NCBI GenBank assembly: GCA_017308255.1
Contig: JAFKFN010000009.1
Location: 151,222 to 215,221 of the forward strand
Direction: 5' to 3'
DNA from: Altererythrobacter sp.
Lineage (GTDB): Bacteria; Pseudomonadota; Alphaproteobacteria; Sphingomonadales; Sphingomonadaceae
Length of the DNA stretch: 64,000 nt
The position numbers and the translations under genes were made by a program. The notes beneath the pieces were generated by a model. The model saw only the letters and a list, made by a program, of their open reading frames with translations. It searched no databases and was not told the DNA's origin. Every line of letters starts with the position of its first letter. Position 1 is the stretch's first letter. This document shows positions 53,550 to 62,893 of the stretch, piece after piece.

Positions 53550-55306
53550 AGCCGGCTTGGCTGGGGTTCGCCGCGTTGACCGCGCTCGCATTCGGAGCAG
53601 TCGCGGCCAGTGCCCAACCCACGCGCGAATACTTCTCCGCCCTGGCGGAACGCGGCGTGACGCCGCGCCAGCTCGACGATCAGGAGCGCGATTATTACCG
53701 CGCGGTGTTCGCGGCTATCGACCGGCGCGACTGGACGGGCGCCGCCGCGCTGATCGACCAGAAGCCAGATGGCCTGCTGGCCCCCGTTGCCCGTGCAGAG
53801 CTTTATCTCGCTGCCGGTTCGCCGCGCGTGGAGCTTCCCAGCATCCAGGCATGGCTGGAACGGGGGCGCAACCTGCCGCAAGCGGCGCAACTGGGCCGGT
53901 TGGCGCTTTCGCGCGGCGCCAAGACGATGCCCGATTTGCCGGCCGAGCGCAGCTTCTATCGCCTGGACAACCAGCCCAAGCGCATCCGCCCCGCCACGAT
54001 CGAGGACGGGACGATGCCGGCGGATATCCGCCAGGCCATTCTCGACAGGATCACCGGCGACGACCCCGATGGCGCACGCCTGCTGCTGGACGGGATCGAC
54101 GCCGTGCTCAGCCCTCAGGCGCGTGCCGAATGGCGCCAGCGCGTGGCGTGGAGCTATTACATCGAGAACATGGATCCCCAGGCGCTGGCGATCGCCCAGA
54201 CGGTGTCCATGAATGGCAGCGGGGCCTGGGTCGCGGAAGGCGAATGGACCGCCGGGCTCGCCGCCTGGCGGCTGGGCGACTGCACGCAGGCCGGTGAAGC
54301 GTTCGAGCGGGCCGCGCGGGGCGCCGCCAATCGGGAGCTGCGGGCCGCGGCCTCTTACTGGGCGGCGCGCGCCGCCGTGCGCTGCCGCAATCCGGCGCGC
54401 AGCACGGCGCTGCTGCGCGCGGCGGCGAGCGACGACGAGACGCTTTACGGCATGCTCGCGGCCGAACAGCTGGGCACGGAACTGCCGGCGCGGCTGAAGG
54501 AATCGGACTTCTCGGCCAGCGACTGGCGCACGCTGGGCGGTATCGAGAACGTCCGTATCGCCATCGCGCTGGCGGAAATCGGGCGGGACGATCTTTCCAG
54601 CAAGGTGCTGCTGCATCAGGCGAAGATCGGCGATCCGAACCAGTATGCCGGCCTCTCGCGGCTGGCGCGCGCGCTCAGCCTTCCGTCGACCCAGCTCTAC
54701 ATGGCCTACAACGCGCCGAACGGCGCCGCGCCCGATCCGGCCTCCGCCTATCCGGCGCCCAAGTGGGCACCGGCCAACGGCTGGCAGGTGGACCCGGCGC
54801 TGGCCTATGCCCATACGCTGCAGGAATCGAACTTCCGGGCAAGCGCGGTCAGCCCCGCCAACGCGCAGGGCCTGATGCAGATCACACCGATCACCGTGCG
54901 CGAGCATGCGCCCCGCCTGGGCCTCAGCGCCAGCCAGGTGAATATCTTCGATCCGGCAACCAACCTCGCTTTCGGGCAGCAGAACCTGGAGATGCTGCGC
55001 GACAGCCCGGCGACGGGCGGCGCGCTGCCCAAGGTCATGGCCGCCTATAACGCGGGGCTCAGCCCGGTGACGCGCTGGAATTCCGAAGTGCGGGACCAGG
55101 GCGATCCGCTGCTGTACATGGAATCGATTCCCTATTGGGAAACCCGCGGCTACGTTGCCATCGTCATGCGTAACTACTGGATGTACGAACGGCAGGCGGA
55201 TGCCGAATCCACCAGCCGCGTTGCCTTGGCGCAGAACGCCTGGCCCGTCTTCCCCAGCCGGAAACAAGGCAGCGGGCGCGTCTATCTCTCCGCCGGGTCG
55301 CGCTGA
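53543..55306 (+). CDS. Soluble lytic murein transglycosylase
   Basis: 587 residues from GTG at 53543, within the last codons of the preceding gene and behind GAGGGGG. A signal peptide (LGFAALTALAFGAVAASAQ) is followed by a long alpha-helical superhelix of repeats and a C-terminal SLT domain: the catalytic Glu in LQESNFRASAVSPANAQGLMQITP and VMAAYNAG. It cleaves peptidoglycan glycan strands to anhydromuropeptides in the periplasm. The stop overlaps moaB ATG by one base. Confidence 0.93.
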   Translation: MLKPAWLGFAALTALAFGAVAASAQPTREYFSALAERGVTPRQLDDQERDYYRAVFAAIDRRDWTGAAALIDQKPDGLLAPVARAELYLAAGSPRVELPSIQAWLERGRNLPQAAQLGRLALSRGAKTMPDLPAERSFYRLDNQPKRIRPATIEDGTMPADIRQAILDRITGDDPDGARLLLDGIDAVLSPQARAEWRQRVAWSYYIENMDPQALAIAQTVSMNGSGAWVAEGEWTAGLAAWRLGDCTQAGEAFERAARGAANRELRAAASYWAARAAVRCRNPARSTALLRAAASDDETLYGMLAAEQLGTELPARLKESDFSASDWRTLGGIENVRIAIALAEIGRDDLSSKVLLHQAKIGDPNQYAGLSRLARALSLPSTQLYMAYNAPNGAAPDPASAYPAPKWAPANGWQVDPALAYAHTLQESNFRASAVSPANAQGLMQITPITVREHAPRLGLSASQVNIFDPATNLAFGQQNLEMLRDSPATGGALPKVMAAYNAGLSPVTRWNSEVRDQGDPLLYMESIPYWETRGYVAIVMRNYWMYERQADAESTSRVALAQNAWPVFPSRKQGSGRVYLSAGSR

Positions 55307-55833
55307 TGGCGATCGACGAGAACCGGGTCTTCAAGCCGATCAACATCGCCTTGCTGACCGTATCCGATACGCGCGGGCCTGCGGAGGATACCTCGGGCGA
55401 CATCCTCGCGCAGCGGATCGTCGCCTCCGGTCACGCGCTCGCCGCACGGGCGATCGAGAAAGACGATGCCGACGCCATCGAGCGCCGGTTCAACGCCTGG
55501 ATCGACGATCCCCGGATAGATGCGATCGTCTCCACCGGCGGCACGGGGCTGACCGGCCGCGACGTGACGCCGGAGGCGATGAGCCGGGTTCAGGACAAGA
55601 GCATCGAGGGCTTCGGCGAGCTGTTCCGCTGGATCAGCTACAAGACGATCGGCACCAGTACCGTGCAATCGCGCGCCTGCGCAGCGGTGGCGCGGGGAAC
55701 CTACCTCTTCGCCCTCCCCGGCTCCAACGGCGCGGTGAAGGACGGGTGGGACGGCATCCTCGCCGAACAACTCGACAGCCGCAACCGGCCCTGCAATTTC
55801 GTCGAGTTGATGCCGCGCCTGCGCGAGACGTAG
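55306..55833 (+). CDS. moaB: Molybdenum cofactor biosynthesis protein B
   Basis: 175 residues, MoaB/Mog fold. It has LLTVSDTRGPAEDTSG at the start, STGGTGLTGRDVTPEAM as the molybdopterin-binding loop, and ALPGSNGAVKDGWDGI at the end. It adenylates molybdopterin during Moco synthesis. The TGATG overlap with the transglycosylase gene implies co-expression although the functions differ. Confidence 0.94.
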   Translation: MAIDENRVFKPINIALLTVSDTRGPAEDTSGDILAQRIVASGHALAARAIEKDDADAIERRFNAWIDDPRIDAIVSTGGTGLTGRDVTPEAMSRVQDKSIEGFGELFRWISYKTIGTSTVQSRACAAVARGTYLFALPGSNGAVKDGWDGILAEQLDSRNRPCNFVELMPRLRET

Positions 55834-55864
55834 TTCGGGACTCTGCCCGACCTCTTCCACATTC

Positions 55865-56009
55865 CGTCACCCTGAACTTGTTTCAGGGTCCATCCCGCGG
55901 ATTTCTCTGAACCGCGTATTTTGAGCGCGGCCACGCGGCTTACATCGTGTCACCCCGATGGTTGCGCGCTGGACGGAGGACTGGACCCTGAAACGAGTTC
56001 AGGGTGACG
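55865..56009. repeat. Long inverted repeat downstream of moaB
   Basis: The outer arms, 55865-55892 and 55982-56009, are 28-bp reverse complements with one mismatch (core CACCCTGAAC...GGGTCCA). Each arm also contains the small palindrome ACCCTGAAC/TTTCAGGGT. The 89-bp centre is non-coding. This is a third palindrome family, here between convergent moaB and the efflux permease gene, where it could serve as a bidirectional terminator. Confidence 0.85.
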
Positions 56010-56034
56010 AGTGTGGGTTGCGGGGTACTTTCGC

Positions 56035-57234
56035 CTACTCGTGCCGAAGCGCCTCGATCGGATCGAGCCTGGAGGCCCGGCGCGCGGGGTAGTAGCCGAA
56101 GGCGATGCCCAGCAAGGCGCAGAACAGGAACGCGCCGACGTTCGACACTGGATCGACGACCCAAGGCACATCGATCACGCCCGCCAGGAGATAGGACAAG
56201 CCGAACGCCAGCACGATCCCGATCAGCCCGCCGAAGCAGCACAGCACCACGGCCTCGGTGAGGAATTGCAGCTGCACCTCGCGCGCCAGGGCGCCGATGG
56301 CCAGGCGGATGCCGATCTCCCGCGTCCGCTCCGTCACCGAAACGAGCATGATGTTCATGATGCCGATGCCGCCGACCACCAGGCTGATCCCGGCGATCGC
56401 GGCCACCGCCACCGTCAGCGTCGAGACGGCCGTCTGCACGGCATCGTTCACCTGAGCGGAATCGATAATGTTGAAATCGTTCTGCTCACCCGGCTGGAGC
56501 AGGCGCCGCTGGCGCAGCAGGTCGATCAGCGCCTGCTGGATCGACGAGCTTTGGTAAGCGGGATCGTAGGAAATTACCATGTAGCCGATCGTATCCGCGC
56601 CGGTAAAGCGGCGCTGGACGTTCTTCAGCGGCATGAACACCGAATTGTCATCATCCTGGTTGTTGCCGCCCTGCGAACGGCTGGCGAACACGCCGATCAC
56701 CGTGCACGAGACATCGTCGAGCCGCATCTGCTCGCCCAACGGGCTTACATTCGGGACGAAGATCTCCTGCAGTACCTTCGGCCCGATGATGCAGACATTG
56801 GCGCCGGCGGATTCCTCCGCGGGAGTGAAGCGGCGACCCTGGTCGATCCCGATGCCCCGGGCATCCATGAACGCATTGCTCACGCCTTCCACGCGCGAAG
56901 ACCAGTTCTGGCCGTTGTGGAACGCCTGGACGCTCTTGTTGACCTGGCCCGCCACGGATTCGACGCCGGCCAGTTGCTCGCGCACGGCGATGACGTCATC
57001 CTCCTTGAACGGGCGCGGCGGCCGGTTGTCCTCGGTCTGCTGCGGGAAGGCGATCAGCACGTTCGAGCCGAGCGAGGATATCTGCTCCTGGATCGAAGCC
57101 GTGACGCCCTTGCCCAAGGCGACCATGGTGATCACCGCGGCCACGCCGATGATGATGCCGATCGTCGTCAGGAACGAGCGCATCAGGTGGCGGCGCAATT
57201 CGCGCATCGCGAGGAGGAGGGTGGCGCCGAACAT
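56035..57234 (-). CDS. ABC transporter permease, MacB type
   Basis: 399 residues. One N-terminal helix ([26 protein letters not shown]) is followed by a large periplasmic MacB-PCD domain and three C-terminal helices with the FtsX domain ([28 protein letters not shown]). This is the permease half of a mechanotransmission ABC exporter, here split from its ATPase. The ATG overlaps the ATPase stop by one base. Pairing with a membrane fusion protein and outer-membrane factor makes a MacAB-TolC-like efflux pump. Confidence 0.93.
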   Translation of the reverse strand: MFGATLLLAMRELRRHLMRSFLTTIGIIIGVAAVITMVALGKGVTASIQEQISSLGSNVLIAFPQQTEDNRPPRPFKEDDVIAVREQLAGVESVAGQVNKSVQAFHNGQNWSSRVEGVSNAFMDARGIGIDQGRRFTPAEESAGANVCIIGPKVLQEIFVPNVSPLGEQMRLDDVSCTVIGVFASRSQGGNNQDDDNSVFMPLKNVQRRFTGADTIGYMVISYDPAYQSSSIQQALIDLLRQRRLLQPGEQNDFNIIDSAQVNDAVQTAVSTLTVAVAAIAGISLVVGGIGIMNIMLVSVTERTREIGIRLAIGALAREVQLQFLTEAVVLCCFGGLIGIVLAFGLSYLLAGVIDVPWVVDPVSNVGAFLFCALLGIAFGYYPARRASRLDPIEALRHE

Positions 57235-57962
57235 CAGGCGCTCACCGGTTCGCCGGCCCGGTGGCCGCGCTCGGTGCGTTCCACCAGGCCATCGCGGAAA
57301 TGGACGATGGTGCGGGCGAAGGCGGCCATCTCCGGCTCGTGCGTGACCAACAGGATCGATATCCCCCGGCCATTGAGTTCCGACAGCAGTTGCATGATCT
57401 CGATCGAACGCTCCGTGTCGAGGTTGCCGGTCGGCTCGTCCGCCAGCAGCACTTCCGGCTCGGTGACGAGCGCGCGGGCAATGGCCACGCGCTGCTGCTG
57501 GCCGCCGGAAAGCTCGGCCGGCGTGTGATCGGCCCAGGGGCCGAGGCCCACCATGTCGAGCGCCTTCATCGCCGCCTCGCGCCGGGCAGCGCGCTTTTCA
57601 CCCCGATAGAGTAGCGGCAGCTCCACGTTCTCGATCGCGCTGGTGCGGGACAGCAGGTTGAAGCCCTGGAACACGAAGCCGAGATACTTGCGCCGGAGCA
57701 GCGAACGCTGGTCGGGCGTCAGGGACTGCACTTCCACCCCCTTGAAGCGGAAGATACCCGATGTCGGCGTATCGAGGCAGCCGAGGATGTTCATCGTGGT
57801 CGACTTGCCCGATCCGGACGGGCCCATCACCGCGATAAAATCCCCCGAGGCGATGCGCAGGTCGATGCCCTTCAACGCCTGGAAGGCGGCCGAGCCTTGG
57901 CCGAAGGTCTTGGTTATCCCCTTCAGCTCGATGAGCGGCTGGCCGGTGGGTTGCTCGCTCAC
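57234..57962 (-). CDS. ABC transporter ATP-binding protein, MacB/LolD type
   Basis: 242 residues with all ATPase motifs: Walker [12 protein letters not shown]-loop [10 protein letters not shown], signature [15 protein letters not shown], Walker [13 protein letters not shown] and His switch [10 protein letters not shown]. It powers the adjacent permease. ATG at 57962 overlaps the upstream membrane fusion protein stop (ATGA). Confidence 0.95.
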   Translation of the reverse strand: MSEQPTGQPLIELKGITKTFGQGSAAFQALKGIDLRIASGDFIAVMGPSGSGKSTTMNILGCLDTPTSGIFRFKGVEVQSLTPDQRSLLRRKYLGFVFQGFNLLSRTSAIENVELPLLYRGEKRAARREAAMKALDMVGLGPWADHTPAELSGGQQQRVAIARALVTEPEVLLADEPTGNLDTERSIEIMQLLSELNGRGISILLVTHEPEMAAFARTIVHFRDGLVERTERGHRAGEPVSA

Positions 57963-59293
57963 TTGGCGGCCTTTGCCTTGATCCCGGTGACGACCTTCAT
58001 GCCGGCCTTGAGCTCCTTGGAGCTGACGGCGGTAAGGCGCCCGTTGCTTTCGCCGGTGACCACATCGATTTTCTGCAATGTGCCGTCATCCTTCAGCACG
58101 TAGACCTGCTGGCGGCTGCCGGCGCCGATGGTGGCCTTCTGCTCTTCCTGCTGCAAGCCGACCTGGACGTTCAGGCCCGCGCCCCCCGTCTGCGGCTTGT
58201 TCGCCTCATCGGGATTGAACCGCAGGGCGCCGTTGGGGACCAGCAGGCTGACCGCGGTGCTGCCGGTATCGATCGTCGCCGTCGCCGTCATCCCAGGGCG
58301 CAGCAGACCGTCGGAATTGGCCACCGCGAGGCGCGCCTCGTAATCGACCACGGTGTTGGCCTGCGCCTGCGTCCCGCTCTGGCTGGCCTGTGCCGCGCTG
58401 GCGGTGTTGCTGGAGGCAAGATCGACTCTCTCTACCAGCGCCGGGAAGCGGCGGCCGGGATAGGCGTCCACGGTGAAATCGGCTTTCTGCCCTGCCTTCA
58501 CCTGGCCGACATCAGCCTCGTCCACGGCGACCCTGAGCTGCATCGCCGAAAGATCCTCGGCGATCACGAACAGGGTGGGCGTGTTGAACGAGGCGGCGAC
58601 GGTCTGCCCCGGCTCTACCTGGCGGGCAAGGACGACACCGGAAACGGGCGAACGGATCACCGCCCGGTCGCGATTGGTCATGTTGGAGGAAAGCTGCGCC
58701 TGCGACGCCACGACATTGGCCTGCGCGGAGTTCACCGCCGCCTTATCGCGGGCGACATTCGCCTCGGCCGCTTCCATCTCCGTTTTCGAGGGCACCTTGC
58801 CGCCCGACAGGCGTGAGACTTCCTGCAAGCGGGCAAGCTGCGCCGTATCGACGTTCAGCGTCGCCGCCGCCTGCGCCACTTGCGCGCGCGCCGCATCCAA
58901 GTTGGCCCGCGCCTGGCGAATCTGGTCCTCGATCACGTCGGTGTTGATCTCAGCCAGGACCTGGCCGCGCGCGACGCGATCGTTGACGTCCACGAACACC
59001 CGGTCGATCCGGCCCGAGACTTCCGAACCGACCTGCACCTGGTTGGTCGGCCGCAGGTTACCGGTGGCGGTCACGGTGAGATCGAGCGATCGCTGCGCCA
59101 CCGGCTGGGTGATGTATTCCGGCTTGTTCCCGCGCGAACCGCCGAAATACCACAGGGCCAGCAGCAGCACGATCAGTGCCGGCACCCAGTATTTCGCCCA
59201 GCGGAGCCAGCGCGGCCGTTCCGTCGTGCCAAGGAATTCATCCACCGACTGCGGCTGATCGGCCGCGGGGGTCATTGCGCTCGTCTCGTTCAT
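57959..59293 (-). CDS. Periplasmic adaptor (membrane fusion protein), MacA type
   Basis: 444 residues from ATG at 59293. A cytoplasmic stub precedes one membrane helix (YWVPALIVLLLALWYFGG), then the lipoyl half-motif VGSEVSGRIDRVFVDVNDRVARGQVLAEI, a long coiled-coil hairpin (about 135-215, rich in Ala and Gln) and the second lipoyl part VIRSPVSGVVLARQVEPGQTV. It links the ABC permease to the outer-membrane channel. It is coupled on both sides by ATGA overlaps. Confidence 0.93.
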   Translation of the reverse strand: MNETSAMTPAADQPQSVDEFLGTTERPRWLRWAKYWVPALIVLLLALWYFGGSRGNKPEYITQPVAQRSLDLTVTATGNLRPTNQVQVGSEVSGRIDRVFVDVNDRVARGQVLAEINTDVIEDQIRQARANLDAARAQVAQAAATLNVDTAQLARLQEVSRLSGGKVPSKTEMEAAEANVARDKAAVNSAQANVVASQAQLSSNMTNRDRAVIRSPVSGVVLARQVEPGQTVAASFNTPTLFVIAEDLSAMQLRVAVDEADVGQVKAGQKADFTVDAYPGRRFPALVERVDLASSNTASAAQASQSGTQAQANTVVDYEARLAVANSDGLLRPGMTATATIDTGSTAVSLLVPNGALRFNPDEANKPQTGGAGLNVQVGLQQEEQKATIGAGSRQQVYVLKDDGTLQKIDVVTGESNGRLTAVSSKELKAGMKVVTGIKAKAAK

Positions 59294-60726
59294 TGTTCGG
59301 TCCCGTCGCTGATGGGCAGGGGATAATCGGCCGGCGACCAGCCGCCGCCGAGCGCTTGCGTCAGCCGCACGAAGGCGCTGGCGCGGTCCGCCTCGGCGCC
59401 GACCTGGGCATTGCGCGCCGAGAGCAGCTGGTTTTCGGAAGTGAGCAGGTTCTGGAAATCGCTCAGGCCCGCCTGGTACTGGCTGCGAGCGAGGATCGCC
59501 GAATTGTTCGCCGCGTCGAGCGCTTCCGCATAGATGTCCACCCGCTGCCCGGATCGGTCGAGGTCCACGGCGGCGCTCTCCACATCCTCCAGAGCGCCGA
59601 GGATCGATTGCCGCCAGGCGGCGAGCGATCCCTGAGCGGCGGCCCGGGCACTGTCGATCTGCGCGCGAGTGCGGCCACCGTCGAAGATGAGCTGGCTGAT
59701 GCTGCCGAACACGCCGCCGGTGATGACGTCGAACAGGTTGCCGAGGCCGAGCGACGATGTGCCGACCGTGCCGCCGAGCTGGATGGCCGGCAGCAATTGC
59801 GCGCGGGCGACATCGATGCGCGCCATGCTGGCGACGAGCGAAGCCTCCGCCCCGCGCACGTCCGGCCGGCGGCGCAACACTTCGGCCGGCGCCTCGAACC
59901 CCGCGACTGCCGGCGGTGTGGGGATGGCGGCGGGCGCTTCGAGCAGGCGCAGCACGCGGCCCGGCGGCTCCCCGATCAAGGTGGAGATGGCATTGGCGGT
60001 GGAGGCGAGGTTGCTCTCCAGCAAGGGAATGGTCGCCGCCGTCTGCGCGCGCTGGCCGCGCGCCTGCTCGACATCCAGGCTGGAAACGAGGCCGGCCTGC
60101 ACTCTCCAGCGGGCGATCTGCAGGTTCTCGTCCTGATAATTCAGCGTGTCGCGGGCAGTGGCGAGCTGCTGCGCGGTGGCGCGCGCGCTGATCGTCGCCA
60201 GCGCCACTTGCCCGGCGATCACGCGCTGGAGATCGGCCAGCGAATAGCCGGCGGCAGCCAGGTCCGCCTGCGACGCGGCGACATTGGCGCCGATGCGGCC
60301 GAACAGATCCAGTTCCCAACTCGCATCCGCGCCGAGAGAAATCAGCGGATCGTCGGCCGCGTTGTCGAGCAGGTCCTGCTGGGCCCGGCCGCTGCCGGAC
60401 ACTTGCGGCAGGTAACCGGCGCGCGTGCCGGCAAGCTGCGCGCGCGCCTGATCCAGCCGCGCGGCGCTCTGTGCCAGATCGAGGTTGTTCGCCAGCGCAG
60501 CCTCGACGAGCTGAGTGAGCACCGGATCGTCGAGCAGCCGCCAGTACCGCGCGACATCCAGCGATGCCGGCGCCTGCTCGGTCTCCGCCCATGTGGCGGG
60601 GACGGCGATGCCGGCATCGGGCGGCGCGATCACCGGCGTCGCGCAACCGGCGAGCGTCAACGAACCGATCGGGCCGGCGAGCACGGCGAGCGCATGTTTT
60701 CGGGACACCGAAGCGCTGGTCATCAT
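59290..60726 (-). CDS. Outer-membrane efflux lipoprotein, NodT family (TolC-like)
   Basis: 478 residues. A signal peptide with lipobox LAGC (Cys28) precedes two OEP repeats with the typical helical hairpins (ARYWRLLDDPVLTQLVEAALANNLDL, LRRRPDVRGAEASLVASMARIDVARAQLLPAI). It forms the outer-membrane exit duct. It is unusual for a MacAB-type system to encode its own channel in the same operon, which makes this a complete tripartite pump. Confidence 0.94.
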   Translation of the reverse strand: MMTSASVSRKHALAVLAGPIGSLTLAGCATPVIAPPDAGIAVPATWAETEQAPASLDVARYWRLLDDPVLTQLVEAALANNLDLAQSAARLDQARAQLAGTRAGYLPQVSGSGRAQQDLLDNAADDPLISLGADASWELDLFGRIGANVAASQADLAAAGYSLADLQRVIAGQVALATISARATAQQLATARDTLNYQDENLQIARWRVQAGLVSSLDVEQARGQRAQTAATIPLLESNLASTANAISTLIGEPPGRVLRLLEAPAAIPTPPAVAGFEAPAEVLRRRPDVRGAEASLVASMARIDVARAQLLPAIQLGGTVGTSSLGLGNLFDVITGGVFGSISQLIFDGGRTRAQIDSARAAAQGSLAAWRQSILGALEDVESAAVDLDRSGQRVDIYAEALDAANNSAILARSQYQAGLSDFQNLLTSENQLLSARNAQVGAEADRASAFVRLTQALGGGWSPADYPLPISDGTEQ

Positions 60727-61319
60727 TCCTGTGATCCTGGCAAGGGGTCGGCACGGCCGATGCCGCGCAGGGCGATATCGACGATCTCCCTGGGATCGCC
60801 GATCGGCCGGTCGGTCAGCATCGGATGGGTCATCGCCAGCACCAGCCCGTGCAGCGTGCGGGCCGCATCGTCCGGGCTGACACGCAGGCGTGCGGCGTGA
60901 GGGTGCAACAAGTCGGCCACGGCTTGATAGCCGAGGCGGCGTTGCTCGAACATGTGCGGCGCCGAAGTGGGCTCGCGGAAACCGATGGCGGCGAACAAAG
61001 CCATGACACGCTTGATCCGCGCCTGAAGCAGCGTGACCAGCTCCACCAGGCAGGTTTCCAGATCAGCCTCCGAACCGAGCGCCGCCAGCGTATCCCAGCC
61101 ACCCTTGGGATCGAAGGCATCGGCGAAGATCGCATCGATGATCGCATCCTTGGTGGCGAAGACGCGGAAGATAGTGCCCTCGGCAATGCCGGCCGCTTCG
61201 GCGATCTCGCGGGTGCTTACGTCCTTGCCCCGCTCTACCAGCAGCTTCTCGGTCACGGCCATGATCGCCCGTCGCCGTTCCGCGGCCGGTAATGCGGGAG
61301 CCCTGCTCATGGACCGCAT
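60723..61319 (-). CDS. TetR family transcriptional regulator of the efflux operon
   Basis: 198 residues from ATG at 61319 (ATGs at 61310 and 61343 are also in frame). The N-terminal helix-turn-helix is standard: AIMAVTEKLLVERGKDVSTREIAEAAGIAEGTIFRVFATKDAIIDAIFAD. The C-terminal ligand domain is variable and unassigned. It is the first gene of the five-gene operon and its start sits on an 18-bp perfect palindrome, so it very probably represses itself and the pump genes, released by an exported compound. Confidence 0.92.
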   Translation of the reverse strand: MRSMSRAPALPAAERRRAIMAVTEKLLVERGKDVSTREIAEAAGIAEGTIFRVFATKDAIIDAIFADAFDPKGGWDTLAALGSEADLETCLVELVTLLQARIKRVMALFAAIGFREPTSAPHMFEQRRLGYQAVADLLHPHAARLRVSPDDAARTLHGLVLAMTHPMLTDRPIGDPREIVDIALRGIGRADPLPGSQE

Positions 61320-61324
61320 GATAG

Positions 61325-61342
61325 TGAGTGAGCGCTCACTCA
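61325..61342. promoter_or_regulatory. Palindromic operator of the TetR regulator
   Basis: TGAGTGAGCGCTCACTCA is a perfect 18-bp palindrome lying at the 5' end of the TetR gene (between in-frame ATGs at 61343 and 61319). Its symmetry, length and position fit a TetR-family operator. That this regulator binds it is inference from position. Confidence 0.75.
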
Positions 61343-61628
61343 TCAAACGGTTTCTCTGCACGGCAAGGCCGGACGAGCCGCCGCGCGCCGCTATCCGGAC
61401 CTTCTTATTGCGCCAATCGGTCACAGGCCCCGCCCATCTGCCGCCCCTATGTGCTATAGCATCATAATACAGTGATACACGCAATCCCCTTTGTGAAGAG
61501 GTGTGCTGACTTTTTTGTCTCCTCAAAGCGCCAAATGCGCACACGGCGGTCGTTCCGGCTCATCACACGGCTTCTGTTGCAGCAATATCACCATCTCAAT
61601 TCTCGCCACCGTATTGCTACGGATAAAT
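61343..61628. other. Gene-free divergent control region
   Basis: About 290 bp between the TetR operator and the LexA box, less GC-rich than the rest of the window, including the AT-rich block around 61455-61480 (TATAGCATCATAATAC) that can act as a -10 region for the leftward efflux operon. Open frames here have no coding character. No small RNA or tRNA could be recognised. Confidence 0.5.
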
Positions 61629-61643
61629 GTTCTCTTTATGTTC
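61629..61643 (+). promoter_or_regulatory. LexA (SOS) box, alphaproteobacterial type
   Basis: GTTCTCTTTATGTTC is an exact match to the direct repeat GTTC-N7-GTTC known as the LexA-binding site of alphaproteobacteria. It ends 6 bp before the ATG (61650) of a photolyase-like radical SAM gene, a position that would block transcription. A TAAAT stretch at 61624-61628 could be part of the -10 element. Confidence 0.75.
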
Positions 61644-61649
61644 TTTGGC

Positions 61650-62744
61650 ATGGAGCGCGACAAATTCCCCGCTGTCGAGGGGCGCGGCGCCCAGTCCGCC
61701 CAGGTGCCGGATCGCTTCGGCCTGCCCGGCCGCGAAACGGATGGGGACTGGCGCGACGCGATGGAGGCGCTTGACGGCCCCCCGGCGAAGCTGCGCACCA
61801 CGGTCATCGAAGAACATCCCAAGACGATCGTCACTTTCAACCAGTCGCCCGACATCGGCTTCGATCGTTCCATCAATGCCTATCGCGGCTGCGAACATGG
61901 CTGCATCTATTGCTTCGCCCGGCCCACCCACGCCTTCCACGACCTGTCCCCCGGGCTCGATTTCGAAACCAAGCTCTTCGCCAAGCCCCAGGCCGCCGCG
62001 CTGCTCCGCCAGACGCTCGCCAAGCCGCGTTACCGGCCGAAGCCCATTGCCATGGGCACGAATACCGATCCCTATCAGCCGATCGAGGGCCGTTACGGCA
62101 TCACCCGCCAGGTGCTCGAGGTCTGCCTCGAAACGCGCCATCCGGTGACGATCACCACCAAGTCCGACCGCGTGCTACGCGATCTGGACCTGCTGCGCGA
62201 ATTGGCCGCGCGGCGGCTGGTGGCGGTGGCCGTCTCGGTCACCTCGCTCGACCCCAGGCTCTCGCGCCTGCTCGAACCGCGCGCGCCGGCGCCGGCGAAG
62301 CGCCTGGCGGCGCTCGGCACGCTGGTGGAGGCCGGCGTACCCACGCATTGTTCGGTCGCCCCGGTCATTCCGGCGATCACCGACGAATTCATGGAGGAAA
62401 TCGTCGCCAGCGCGGGCAGGCTGGGCGTCCCCTCCGCCGGGTGGATTCCGCTTCGCCTGCCTTATGAAGTCGCACCGCTGTTTCGCGAATGGCTTCTGGT
62501 CCACTTTCCCGATCGGCATGACAAGGTGATGGGCATCGTCCGCTCCATCCGCGGGGGGCGTGACAATGACCCTGGTTTCGTCACCCGGATGAGGCCGAGC
62601 GGCGTCTGGGCCGATCTTTTCCGCGCCCGGTTCCGCCTGGCCCGCAAGCGGGCCGGCATGGGCAAAGTGCGCTTCGAGCTTGATTGCACGCACTTCCGCC
62701 CCGGCGGGGACGCGGCGCAATTGCCCCTGTTCCCGGAGGGCTGA
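61650..62744 (+). CDS. PA0069-family radical SAM protein (photolyase-like, SplB-related)
   Basis: 364 residues from ATG at 61650. The radical SAM cluster motif is CEHGCIYCFARPTHAF (Cys-x3-Cys-x2-Cys). Other family parts are FNQSPDIGFDRSINAYRGC, AMGTNTDPYQPIEGRYGITR, TTKSDRVLRDLDLL and the C-terminal GMGKVRFELDCTHFRP. The family is named as DNA repair photolyase by likeness to spore photoproduct lyase; its substrate is unproven. An in-frame ATG at 61638 lies inside the LexA box and would need a nearly leaderless mRNA, so 61650 is preferred. Confidence 0.9.
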   Translation: MERDKFPAVEGRGAQSAQVPDRFGLPGRETDGDWRDAMEALDGPPAKLRTTVIEEHPKTIVTFNQSPDIGFDRSINAYRGCEHGCIYCFARPTHAFHDLSPGLDFETKLFAKPQAAALLRQTLAKPRYRPKPIAMGTNTDPYQPIEGRYGITRQVLEVCLETRHPVTITTKSDRVLRDLDLLRELAARRLVAVAVSVTSLDPRLSRLLEPRAPAPAKRLAALGTLVEAGVPTHCSVAPVIPAITDEFMEEIVASAGRLGVPSAGWIPLRLPYEVAPLFREWLLVHFPDRHDKVMGIVRSIRGGRDNDPGFVTRMRPSGVWADLFRARFRLARKRAGMGKVRFELDCTHFRPGGDAAQLPLFPEG

Positions 62745-62893
62745 CCGGCGCACCGGGCGGTGCAATTCCGCCACACCAAAATATTTTGCAGTGCGGAACG
62801 CTTGTCACCACTGTGAGTATTGTAGGCGTCGCACGGCTTTCACCCGGACGGCAAAGGGACCGCGTCGGGCAGCTCGACCAAAGGGGAGTTCAG

